Source of the DNA: Caenorhabditis remanei
Lineage: Eukaryota; Nematoda; Chromadorea; Rhabditida; Rhabditidae
Assembly (NCBI RefSeq): GCF_010183535.1
Contig: NC_071329.1
Location: forward strand, 17,374,879-17,438,878
DNA: 64,000 bases
Direction of reading: 5' to 3'
The position numbers and the translations under genes are program-made. This document shows, piece by piece, positions 44,990-55,635 of the stretch (position 1 is the first letter of the stretch; every line of letters starts with the position of its first letter). The notes beneath the pieces were generated by a model that was not told the DNA's origin, made no database searches, and saw only the letters and a program-made list of their open reading frames with translations.

Positions 44990-45330
44990 TGGAAACGAGA
45001 CCCCACAAATCGGGGAGAAACGTGGTGCGGGAAACACGAATCGGGGAGAAACAAATCGGGGAAATACCATTCGGGGAAATACAATTCGGGGAGAAAGGGG
45101 GGGAGTCACGAAAAAACTGTGCGGCAGTTGCAAATAAATTTGCTCATGGTAATTTTTCCTCTTAAAACTACTGTAAAAATTTGTTTTGCAACTGCCGCAC
45201 AGTTTTTTCGTGACTCCGCCTCTTTCTCCCCGAATTGTATTTCCCCGAATGGTATTTCCCCGATTTGTTTCTCCCGGATTCGTGTTTCCCGCACCACGTT
45301 TCTCCCCGATTTGTGGGGTCTCCTGGAAAC
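44990..45330. mobile_element. long palindrome of CGGGGAGAAA-type units
   Basis: Two arms of about 140 bp pair: GAGACCCCACAAATCGGGGA on the left, TCCCCGATTTGTGGGGTCTC on the right. Each arm holds four to six degenerate repeats of CGGGGAGAAA or CGGGGAAATAC. The sequence to 45515 shows no feature. Confidence 0.7.
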
Positions 45331-45515
45331 TCGGATTTGAATTAGGAAACCCAGTGGGATATCGATTTTTGGATCTATTCGGTTTGGGTGGGATTTACAA
45401 GTTTATTTGTTTAACATTATCATAAGATTAACATTAGGCTACAGATTTTGAATTATTATGATAGCAAATAATCATATCAAAATGGATTTTTTTAAACTTG
45501 AGAACAATAAACAAG

Positions 45516-46822
45516 CTATTCTGGCAATGAAAACATTTTTTCGAAAAGACTGTTTGTAATTGACGAATCGAATTCCGGCTCACTACCGGATGCTCCCAAA
45601 ACGGCACGGATGTCAGCTTTAGATTTGAGGCTCTCAATGCAATGCTTCTGAAATGTTCTTATAGTATAATTCATGCAGAAAATAGGATGAATACCTTGAG
45701 ATCCTCCAACTGAAACTTCATTGAGATTGCTAGTTTGTTTCTCAACGAATCTTTAGATTTTCCAATAAGGAATTCTTCACAGAGTCGTGTAGCATTTTTC
45801 GCGTCATATTATGAATTCATTTTTATCTGTGCATGGGAAGACTGCGCCGCACTCGCGCGGCGGCCACGCCCATTTCTTGCGGCAGTGTTCAAAAATGGAA
45901 CGCAGCGTTAAAATGGGAGTGGGCGTGGCCGCCGCGCGAGTGCGGCGCGGTCCTCCCATGCACAGATAAAAATGAATTCATAATACATATCAGCCAACAC
46001 AAGGACTCCTTTGACGTTACTATCTGAAAAGAAACCAATGTTGAGTGTGACTTCGATAATAAACATACTTGTCAAAGTTGGTTCCAAATAGAGAAGTTCC
46101 AGAAAATATTGGAAGTCTTCTGCGTTGACACCGTCTAATTTTATTTCTGATTTCTTTGATTCTTCGAATTCTCCAAAAAACATAGACTTGAAGTAAGACG
46201 ATTGAGCAGCGAGGAACTGAAAATTAGAATTCGAAATTTGAAAATAGAACAGTTAGCTTTTTTCAAAACACTCACCGCTTTTAAAACGTAAAACTTTACG
46301 TCTTCGACAATCAGAATTACATCAGAAAGAATCTTCGTCGTCTCATCGAAATGTCGAATCTTCGAGATCTCTATCCCAGTGATTTGTTCGATCACAACAT
46401 GTACCTGTACAATCAAACGATCGTTGATTGCATATTCTTTTTCCATCGTCTCCCACTGCACGAATTGGTTAAATCCCCAATTAGAAAATTGACTTGAAGA
46501 ATCATAATTGCAATTACTCGCGATTTTCTTCAAACTTCTTCCAGTTGCTGATATCAGTTCAACAGTAACTACAGTGTTTATCGCCCACTCTCCAAAATCT
46601 TTTGGTTTTTCACAGAAAACATATAAACTGAAAAAGCCGCCGGCTCGAACACAACCTATTCTCCTGTAAACACATTTCAATTCGTTAAAAAATATGCCAA
46701 ACAACTTACCAAGGAACATTGAAATGGTCGACGACGGGGCTATAAAAACGTTCGTTCTCTTTCAATGTGGAGATGTTCTCAAAAACATGAGTAAGAAGAA
46801 ACTCTTTGACAGCAGTAGACAT
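45516..46822 (-). pseudogene. MATH-BTB gene broken by a palindromic insertion, copy 2
   Basis: Exons 46822-46710, 46663-46276, 46216-46069, 46023-45695 and 45647-45516. Without the insertion the frame would be 310 codons, matching copy 3 at 55636. The MATH domain (exon 2, with GGFFSLYVF and FVQWETMEKEYA) and BTB start (ILSDVILIVEDVKFYV) are intact. Exon 4 contains a 175-bp palindrome (45809-45983). The reading frame runs into it after VLVLADMY and stops at about 45908, so the last third of the BTB domain and the tail are lost. A truncated protein could still be made; loss of function is inferred. Confidence 0.8.
45809..45983. mobile_element. 175-bp palindromic element inside an exon, TA duplication
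   Basis: Near-perfect hairpin: TTATGAATTCATTTTTATCT on the left, complement on the right, with GC-rich inner arms (CGCCGCACTCGCGCGGCGGC). Target TA is duplicated at 45807-45808 and 45984-45985. Removing element plus one TA restores a 152-nt exon, the length of the same exon in copy 3. Confidence 0.88.
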
Positions 46823-47736
46823 TCTATTACCTAAAATTTAAATCAATGAGGGATGCTAGAATACGATATGGTGAACTTAAAACGAGCAAAATTAGATGGT
46901 GATAATAAGGAAATAACGCTGAATTGGTAATAGAACTGCTCAGAGAGGCAGATAAATAGATAACAATGATGGACGAGGTTGGCTGAATGGCACGCCACCA
47001 GTAATGGCATACACAACAAGTGAGAATGGAATGAATGAGGGACTACAGAGATTTGACCAGCGAATTGTGTAGGACAGATGGACCAAATCGGGCGTGAGAC
47101 TCTGGGAAACTCCGCCCACAACAAGACTGCGTCATTCGTCGGTGACTGACCGCTCGCTCAAAGTTCGGCCCTGGGAAGATGTGTGGGTCTCGTTGCAACT
47201 CCCTTACTTTTAAAACTTTTCTGGGTAAAGTACGGTAGAGAGACGACGTGAATTGAAGTTTCGCAATGAACCTCGTCCCGAACTTTGAGCGGGCGGCAAA
47301 GCTGTCAGTAAAAAAGTGAGGCAATTTTATACCGGAGTTTTCAGCGATCTTGTAGAGGACCAGAAGGTTAGTCAAAGAGCAAAAATTTGGTCCGCTGCCT
47401 CGGCCGACCATACAACAGCCTGGTCGAGCGGTCAGCCATCAAAGAATACAGAAAGGCAGATAAATAAATAAAGGGATGGAAGAGGTTGGTTGAATGGCAC
47501 ATTACCAGTAAGGACATACACAAGAAGTGAGTAGAGAATCAATGAACGACTAAGGAGATTTGACCAGCGAGTATCTGGGAAACTCCGCCCCAAACGAGGC
47601 ATCGTCGGAGCGATTCTCCTCAGACGTCATTCATTGTCCTCTCGCCCTCCTCGTCAGTTAGTCACACTACCCATCCCAATTCTCTCCTCGTCATCTGTGT
47701 CTTGCTCTCACTCTTCTATCATTCATTTCTACGTCG
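46823..47736. repeat. promoter-proximal repeat block (family T)
   Basis: Contains CAGATAAATA, GAAACTCCGCCCACAAC, GACTGACCGCTCGCTCAAAG and its inverted partner GAACTTTGAGCGGGCGGC. Related blocks lie at 56940-57770 and 62200-63295. They sit upstream of the MATH-BTB and DUF3557-like genes, so they may be shared promoters spread with the gene cassette or an element in their own right. Confidence 0.6.
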
Positions 47737-49096
47737 ATGTCGTCGAAAAGACCTCTCTCCTATCCCAACTGGCAATGCGTCATCAAGTACATAAATTCAA
47801 ACACGCACGAGGTGAGTTGCATCCACTATTTTATGTTACATAACACACATACCTACATATTCCAGAATCCTGATCTCTCAACATTGTCCCGAACTTCGGC
47901 AACTGGAAAAATCGATACCTCTGAAAGTACGCTCATTCGATTTCCGCTGCCAACAGAGGATCTTTCTTAACGATAGTGTTTACCGAGTTGGCATAATCAC
48001 TCAGTATCAGGATGAAAATTATATGATCACTGATGACATTCAGTATTATAATAATAATGGTGGAGAGACCCATGATGTTGATAAATATGGATTCCCGGTA
48101 GCTCCTTGGTATTTTCGAACTTATAATGATGATGATCTCCAAAAGCGGAAAAAGGAGATTCAGAAAAGAATTAAAACGCTCAAGAAAAAATTGCCTGACT
48201 CAGCTGACGTTTTGGAACATGCCGTGAAAAATCTGAAGCATCTAAACGATATTATATTTCGCCGTGATCTTCAATCGAAAAATCTCGAACCACCGTTTAC
48301 CCACTATCTCCAACTCTCTATTACTTCAAATAGTCTGTTTGCAAAAGATCCCATCACTTCTGAAACTAATGGTACAACACGAACGGAACGACTAGTCTAC
48401 GAACAGCCGTTGGAGAATGCTCAAAAGTATCTGATTGACAAGTTATTCGGAGGAAGGTCTCAGATAATTATTGGTCATATGAGCTTTGATTCTGAAGATC
48501 ATCATTTTCCCATGGGTTCTCTGCTGCGTGTTCAGAATTTAACCATTGGATCTAGGTCGTTTGTTCGTTATCGAGATAAAGTGGAAAGCGTACTGGACTA
48601 CAAAGATTACCCATTGGAAACGCTCTCTTTGAGTGGAGAGGAACTAAATCATCCAATAGTCGAAACTGCTCCGAAGCTACTATTCACCGGACTACCTTCC
48701 GACTTTCCTGTAATCCGTCATCGGAACGTCCAGTTCTCTGGCTATTTTGACATCACAACTTCAGTTCAGCAATTAGTGCAACATATGCTGAGTGTCAAGA
48801 CAAGCATCGGAGTGTGCTATGCATTCTTTTCTTGGCTCGATCTTAAGAAAACGGCATTAATTGAACAGATCAAGGAAGCTCATGAAGAACGAGTGAAACT
48901 CGTTGTGAATACAAAGTAAGACAGTTCTTGTTTTGAAACATCCACGTTTTTTATTTTCAGAAACGATACATTCTCAAATTGTGTTGTTCTCCAAATGACA
49001 GAAACATCAGATCTATTTGTCTACTGGACAAACGGGACAATCAAAATTGAAGTGTTGCCATCCGGAAGTCCAGTACCAATTGAGCATGACGAATAA
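47737..49096 (+). CDS. DUF3557-like protein, exon 1 out of frame with exon 2
   Basis: Exon 1 (47737-47811) encodes a family-type N-terminus (LSYPNWQCVIKYI). Exon 2 (47866-48915) encodes HCPELRQLEKSIPLKV and the long family body. Exon 3 (48961-49096) encodes CVVLQMTETSDLFVYW and ends at TAA. Exons 2 and 3 join in frame (395 codons). With the only visible GT-AG junction, exon 1 joins exon 2 in the wrong phase: the conserved frame needs two leftover bases but exon 1 leaves none. The protein may therefore start at the ATG at 48023 (about 343 residues), or the gene may be damaged. Function unknown. Compare 2461-3220. Confidence 0.7.
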
Positions 49097-49315
49097 TGTC
49101 TCCAATGTTCCCAATCATGGTATCTTGCGACACGCATCCACGTGGCCCCAGGATTTTCAATGTTCTCAAGTCTTCGTTTTATTTCATCTTCTCATCTATT
49201 CATCTAAGTGTTTATGATTCAAAACATGCCTCACTTTTACTGTAATCAAATGAAAGTTAAATAAACAAATTCTTTATTCCTTATTCTAATCAACATTAAA
49301 AGTTAGCGATCGGAG

Positions 49316-49601
49316 TGTCACAGGCCAATTTCTGACCTGTCTCTTCTCTCTTTTCCTCGGGTTCTATCTCTCGATTAAGAAGATTTATTATCATCTGCCC
49401 CGCGGGAGTGTGAACAACCTCGGGCAGACACACCCATCTCTCCTTTACATTCGGCATTAGATATACACTCACTGGTGGAAGATGGTGACCACAAGTCACT
49501 CTCTTTCCTATACCGGTCAATAAAGATTGCAATCTACAACGAATGTAACTAAAACAGACTGAAATATAGAATACGGAGCAGGCGCAAGCTCGTATTTTAC
49601 A
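49316..49601 (+). repeat. left LTR
   Basis: 286 bp, TG to CA. Contains an AATAAA at about 49518-49525, a plausible polyadenylation signal. Confidence 0.88.
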
Positions 49602-49619
49602 TGGAAGTCCCACCTCGAG
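49602..49619 (+). other. primer binding site candidate
   Basis: TGGAAGTCCCACCTCGAG directly after the left LTR. TGG pairs with the CCA end of a tRNA. The LTR start at 63611 is followed by a similar TGGAGGTCCCACACCGAA. Confidence 0.6.
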
Positions 49620-50369
49620 TAGGGTGATAAAGTTGGCGCCTATTATTCAACTTTATCATCTGCGAACTCTTGGTGCTCGCAGGATTCAAATTACTCCTCA
49701 CATCAGTGCTAACCGCTACACCCACTGGAACCACCCCTATTTGAACCCACCCACCCCATTTCTACTATTCATGCTATAACTTCGATTATCTTCTTCCTAC
49801 TAATGGAATAGTTCTGTCTGTGTGTCCGACGCTCCTCCCTGAATAACTTTTTTCTCTCTGAACCGTTTCAAAAGATGTTTGGGGGTATACCCATGAACCT
49901 CCGAGCGCTTCAATTTTTTCGACCCCGGGTACCAGATTACTGTAGGATTACTGTAGCTACCGTAACACAAAAAATGAGAAAGGGTTCCAAACAGAACGAG
50001 GGGAGACCAGACTAGGGTGGTAACATTCTTGACCCCTCAGCATGACACCCAAAAAAAAATTGGGCCGGTTACTGTAGGATTACGGTAGTTACAGAGTTTT
50101 GAACATTTACAGTCGAACCTGAATATCTTGAAAGGTTCAGATCCCCACTGCTCTAATACGTTGATAAATTTGTTAACTCTATAGTCCCGTACTTTCTATC
50201 AAGACACTTTGCAGATTTTCCACTGCCATACCCCTAAAGGGGTACTGTAGCTACCGTAACCCAAAAATCGGGAAAGCAGGTGCAAACTGAATATACGGAG
50301 CCAATACTTTGGCCGTGACACCTTTGGCAACTTAAAACAATACTCCGAAAAATTTGAGCCAGATTGGCT

Positions 50370-51990
50370 GCAACATCCAGAAATTTCCAAAAGTTTCCAG
50401 AATGTTCCAGAAACTTCTAGAAACTTCCAGTAACATCTGGAAACTTTCAGAAAGTTTCAGAAGTTTTAGTTTATAATTCAAATTTTCTGGAATCTTCTAG
50501 AAACTTCTAGAAAACTTTTGAATTTCGGCGGGAATTCAAATATTCTGGAATCTTCTAGAAACTTCTAGAAACCTTTTGAATTTCGGCGGGAATTCAAATA
50601 TTCCAGAACCTTCTAGAAACTTCTAGAAACCTTTTGAATTTCGGCGGGAATTCAAATATTCCAGAACCTTCTAGAAACTTCTAGAAAACTTTTGAATTTC
50701 GGCGGGAATTCAAATATTCTGGAATCTTCTAGAAACTTCTAGAAAACTTTTGAATTTCGGCGGGAATTCAAATATTCTGGAGTCTTCTAGAAACTTCTAG
50801 AAACCTTTTGAATTTCGGCGGGAATTCAAATATTCCAGAACCTTCTAGAAACTTCTAGAAACCTTTTGAATTTCGGCGGGAATTCAAATATTCTGGAGTC
50901 TTCTAGAAACTTCTAGAAAACTTTTGAATTTCGGCGGGAATTCAAATATTCCAGAACCTTCTAGAAACTTCTAGAAAACTTTTGAATTTCGGCGGGAATT
51001 CAAATATTCCAGAACCTTCTAGAAACTTCTAGAAACCTTTTGAATTTCGGCGGGAATTCAAATATTCTGGAGTATTCTAGAAACTTCTAGAAAACTTTTG
51101 AATTTCGGCGGGAATTCAAATATTCTGGAGTCTTCTAGAAACTTCTAGAAACCTTTTGAATTTCGGCGGGAATTCAAATATTCCAGAACCTTCTAGAAAC
51201 TTCTAGAAACCTTTTGAATTTCGGCGGGAATTCAAATATTCTGGAGTCTTCTAGAAACTTCTAGAAAACTTTTGAATTTCGGCGGGAATTCAAATATTCC
51301 AGAACCTTCTAGAAACTTCTAGAAAACTTTTGAATTTCGGCGGGAATTCAAATATTCCAGAACCTTCTAGAAACTTCTAGAAACCTTTTGAATTTCGGCG
51401 GGAATTCAAATATTCTGGAGTATTCTAGAAACTTCTAGAAAACTTTTGAATTTCGGCGGGAATTCAAATATTCCAGAACCTTCTAGAAACTTCTAGAAAA
51501 CTTTTGAATTTCGGCGGGAATTCAAATATTCCAGAACCTTCTAGAAACTTCTAGAAAACTTTTGATTTTCGGCGGGAATTCAAATATTCCAGAACCTTCT
51601 AGAAATTTTTAGAAAACTTTTGAATTTCGGCGGGAATTCAAATATTCTGGAATCTTCTAGAAACTTCTAGAAACCTTTTGAATTTCGGCGGGAATTCAAA
51701 TATTCTGGAATCTTCTAGAAACTTCTAGAAAACTTTTGAATTTCGGCGGGAATTCAAATATTCTGGAACCTTCTAGAAACTTCTAGAAAACTTTTGATTT
51801 TCGGCGGGAATTCGAATATTCCAGAACCTTCTAGAAACTTCTAGAAAACTTTTGAATTTCGGCGGGAATTCAAATATTCCAGAACCTTCTAGAAACTTCT
51901 AGAAACCTTTTGAATTTCGGCGGGAATTCAAATATTCTGAGTTTTGCCGATAGTTCGAACGTTCTGGAAGTTTCCAGAAACTCCCAGAAA
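50370..51990. repeat. 58-bp tandem array of heat shock elements
   Basis: About 25 units with a constant 58-bp period: GGCGGGAATTC recurs every 58 bp from 50526 to 51918 without indels. Each unit contains TTCTAGAAACTTCTAGAA preceded by TTCTGGAATC or TTCCAGAACC. Together these give six contiguous alternating GAA/TTC pentamers, the form bound by heat shock factor trimers. The stretch before the array (50370-50470) is an older irregular run of the same 5-bp alternation. It lies inside the LTR element. Confidence 0.9.
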
Positions 51991-52125
51991 AACTTTTATA
52001 TTTCGGCGGGCTTTCGAAAATTTTTTGTGACGTCTCAATGTTTTTGGGGACGCTCAAACAATTGAAAGGATGTCTAAGTGTTTCAAGCGATATATTTTTT
52101 TGAAGAACATCTAAACTGGAATAGA

Positions 52126-53610
52126 AAAGACTTCAATCGAAAAACAAAATATAGAGAAGCAACCAACAAAGCTGATTAGAAGGGCAACCCTTTCGTAGAA
52201 GTGTCCATGAAAAGATGTCTCAAAATCGTCTCACTTTTGAGTTTCCAGCAGCGTCTTTTCGATTTTTCATCTTTCATCAAACATGTCAACGAGATGTTTC
52301 TAGACGCTTTAGTTTTGGTGCTTTGACAACGAGTAAGTAGAGGGAATCCAAAGTTTTCTCTGAGAACCCCGGAATGTCGAGATTAATTCTTTTGAAGTTC
52401 TGAGGTGTGACGGCCAAATTTTCAAAAAACTGTCATACGGCCGACCGAGGAAGGCCGCGGCCTCGGGTCAGCTTTGCCTCCAACAACTAAAAAAACAGCG
52501 GCCGGGTGAGCTGCTGTGAAACTGACTGAAGTTTTGTGTTAGAGCCGGAATCAAGAATACATAAAGTGAAAAGGTAAGAAATCTTTTGTACCGCACCTTA
52601 TGCTGAACGACAAAGCAGTGCAATTAGTCAAAACAAACAGTAAAGTTATAAGAACATTGCATTATTTCATTCATCTCAAAAGCTTTTTTGTATTTAGAAG
52701 GAGTTTTCCAGCAGTTTCTACTTACAAACTTCAAGTCATCCAAGTCCAGCGAAAATCGCGGCGTAGCCGCGAATTTCCTGCTGGTATTACTCTAATATTC
52801 ATCGTCGTCAGTCTCAGTACAATGCAGTTGCGATGTTCTCGATTTCAATCGATCGCGGATTTTGATTTTGGATTGTTTTGGCTTCAATCAAAGGAAAAGG
52901 ATTGGCCATTTATGTGAAAAGCTGTCAAGGAATCTTCAATGCCGGAAAAAAGGAAAGTCAATATAATTATAAATTGTTTTAATACCATTTTGAAAATTTC
53001 CCACCCCTAGAGGATACAGAAGTTCCCTAGAGTGAGTGTAGGTTAATGAGCGGATGAGCACATGCGCGGAAGCGCATGGTTATTAAGTAATTAAGTGTTC
53101 AAAAATTTCAACAGCAAAAATGAGTCTGATTTGAATAGAACCAATAATTGAGAAGATTGTTCCCCAAATGTTAATTGAATTGTATGACACAGCTTAAAAT
53201 TTTATTATTTTAGAATGTTTGATTTTCTTCTTGTAGATATTCGCCTCAAAACATTATAGTTTATTATTGTTTGTCTCCGCACTTCCTAACGCCGCCAGTT
53301 TGACGAAACTTCGGTCACTAGATAAGATTAGGGCAATAAGACGCTATGAGAATCTGATTTTTGTATTTGAGACCCTGATGACGATTGTTTATTTTTGTGT
53401 ATTTTATGTTGTTTTATAGTTTGTTTCACTGTTTTAGGCTCTCTTGAACTGTTTTACCCCAAGTTTCCAACCACTTTAAAAAATTCAAGTTGGTTGACGC
53501 TTCGGGACGAAGCAGCTCTCGAGAGGAGGGGAGAGCCTTAGGGAAACCCTGCGGAAAAGTGGTTTTCTACTTGATCTCTTTCATAGAGTTTCGAGGACGA
53601 AACCATCTTT
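52126..53610. other. non-coding right part of the LTR element
   Basis: A terminal piece of MITE family N ends near 52125. The rest has only short open frames (the longest, 52600-52917, shows no retroelement motif). The polypurine tract at about 53613-53625 adjoins the right LTR. Confidence 0.6.
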
Positions 53611-53625
53611 CCAAAGAGGGGAGGA

Positions 53626-53911
53626 TGTCACAGGCCAATTTCTGACCTGTCTCTTCTCTCTTTTCCTCGGGTTCTATCTCTCGATTAAGAAGATTTATTA
53701 TCATCTGCCCCGCGGGAGTGTAAACAACCTCGGGCAGACACACCCATCTCTCCTTTACATTCGGCATTAGATATACACTCACTGGTGGAAGATGGTGACC
53801 ACAAGTCACTCTCTTTCCTATACCGGTCAATAAAGATTGCAATCTACAACGAATGTAACTAAAACAGACTGAAATATAGAATACGGAGCAGGCGCAAGCT
53901 CGTATTTTACA
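53626..53911 (+). repeat. right LTR
   Basis: 286 bp, nearly identical to the left LTR, preceded by a polypurine tract and followed by the GGAG target duplication. Confidence 0.88.
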
Positions 53912-54075
53912 GGAGACTAACCGCCTCCTCAATGAGAATTCAAAGCATACTGTTATAGGTTAGATATTTTGCCCATATCTTTCCCATAAGATATAGAAAA
54001 CATGATTAAGGATCGATCCATGTTTATTGGGTAAGCGGAGAGAGGTCCAGATGGACCGACCTCTCTCCGGCCAGA

Positions 54076-54478
54076 CAGGGTTGGGAAATTCCGGGCTGGC
54101 CCGGCCCGGCCCGTCAGCCCGGCCCGTCAGCCCGGCCCGGCCCGGCCCGGATTCAAAAAATGTGCTCATTTTTTTTCGAAATTTTTATTAAAAAATGATC
54201 AAAATGCTCCAAAATTCTCGTACACTTCAGTTTTTTATCGATATTCCAAAACATTTTTTGCAAAAAAAACTGAAAATTTTTTCAAAAAATTTCAAATTTC
54301 TACAGGAGCCGGGCCGACCGGGCCGAACGGGCCGGGCCGGGGCGGGCCGGGCCGGGGCGGGCCGGGCCGGGGCGGGCCGGGCCGGGGCGGGCCGGGCCGG
54401 GGCGGGCCGGGCCGGGCTGGGCCGGGCCGAGGAAAATTTCTCAGTCGGCCCGGCCCGGCCCGGAATTTCCCAACCCTG
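54076..54478. mobile_element. MITE family J relative with GC minisatellite
   Basis: Ends CAGGGTTGGGAAATTCCGGG and CCGGAATTTCCCAACCCTG. The right half has about five copies of a 15-bp GGGCCGGGGCGGGCC unit (about 54330-54410). Confidence 0.75.
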
Positions 54479-55198
54479 CGGCCAGATGTTAAGTCTTACT
54501 GATGAAATAGAATAGAATACTCGTGGGTGTGGCTTCGCGTGCCTTTTCCTCCCTCGTCCCTCTCACTCATGTGACCACCCGCAAGACGGAAGAGCCACAA
54601 GAGTGACGGAGACTCGGGCGATAGAATAAGAAAGGGACCAACGACCAGAAGAGGTCGAATGGCCTTTCACATCCTACCCCTTTCAGAAAGCAGCGAGGTC
54701 CTCCGAGCTTATATACACATATATACATATATGCGTATATATATAATTAGAGCCCGAGTACATCACAACTTCCCAAAAGATTTGCAAAAATTATGTCGCA
54801 ACTCGACGCCACAATACCAAAGAAAGTGTATGCGTAGGGACAGCTATGAACGTTGGCGTTGTTATTAATTTCTTTCTCTTGGGGCTTCATGGGCAGGTTA
54901 TTGAAACTTTTGAGAGTATGCGAGAATTATGTGAGGATAAGCAATGAGTTGTGGCGTGAACTAGCATGGCCTAGCCTAGTTAACGTCTAACCCTAAGGTC
55001 ACACGTGGCAAGAAGATTTGCCTATATAAGACGTAGAGAACTCTAGTTGTTGATTCTCACCATGTAAATAAATGGTTTATTTACTCCCTTCTCCCGTCAC
55101 CAAAGGACATAACACAATGTAATGAAAGAACACAATCAGTGACCACTTGTTGAACAATTTTATCTCGGAAATCTCCTCGATATGGAAGCAGTTGGAAA
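54479..55198. other. intergenic, possible old solo LTR
   Basis: A (TA/CA)n-like stretch at 54710-54745. From about 54949 to 55120 the sequence has LTR-like traits: starts TGTGGCGTGAAC, has TATATAAG near 55023 and AATAAA near 55068, and ends near ACACA. No partner LTR or clear target duplication was found. Confidence 0.3.
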
Positions 55199-55430
55199 AT
55201 GAATTGGAGCGTTAGTCGTTTCCTGATGAAGCAACTGAGGCTATGGAAGGTAGACGACGAGAATTTCTACTTCGATGTCATCGATACATTCTCGAGTTGT
55301 GTTGTCCTCCAAATGACAGAATCATCAGATCAGATCTATTTGTCTACTGGGCAAACGGGAAATCAAAATTCAAGTGTTGTCATCTATTTCAAACAGTAGA
55401 CATTACATCAATGCGGATATTTGGTGCCTA
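55199..55430 (+). pseudogene. remnant of a DUF3557-like last exon
   Basis: Encodes CVVLQMTESSDQIYLSTG and a following GTIK-like region in shifted frames. This is a diverged match to the last exon of the gene ending at 49096 (CVVLQMTETSDLFVYW). No upstream exons are seen. Confidence 0.65.
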
Positions 55431-55635
55431 ACTTCTCCTAAAGAGTAGTACTCTAACCAATAAAAATTATATACATAATTCACATAAACTCAAAGACTAC
55501 AATCACCTTATCAAATCAAGTTTATTTGTTTAACATTTTCATAAGATTAACACAAGTCAACAAATTTGCAAGAAAACAGTGTCAGATTTTAAATTATTCA
55601 GAACGAAACACATGAATAAGTTAGCATTAAACTAA

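Larger units (their letters stand above)
49316..53911. mobile_element. complete non-autonomous LTR element
   Basis: Two 286-bp LTRs (49316-49601 and 53626-53911) start TGTCACAGG and end TTTTACA. I noticed one mismatch between them (GTGTGAACAACC against GTGTAAACAACC). The flanking 4-bp target duplication is GGAG (49312-49315 and 53912-53915). A primer-binding-site-like TGGAAGTCCCACCTCGAG follows the left LTR, and a polypurine tract (AAAGAGGGGAGGA) precedes the right one. The 4.0-kb interior has no gag or pol reading frame, so movement would depend on proteins from elsewhere. Strand follows LTR order (plus). Confidence 0.9.

Noticed and set aside
47634..47843. 69-codon plus-strand frame overlapping exon 1 of the DUF3557-like gene
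   Set aside because: Alternative frame of the promoter and exon 1; it does not join exon 2 without an early stop.
52600..52917. Open frame of 105 codons inside the LTR element as a gag remnant
   Set aside because: No zinc knuckle, protease or polymerase motif and no similarity I recognise.
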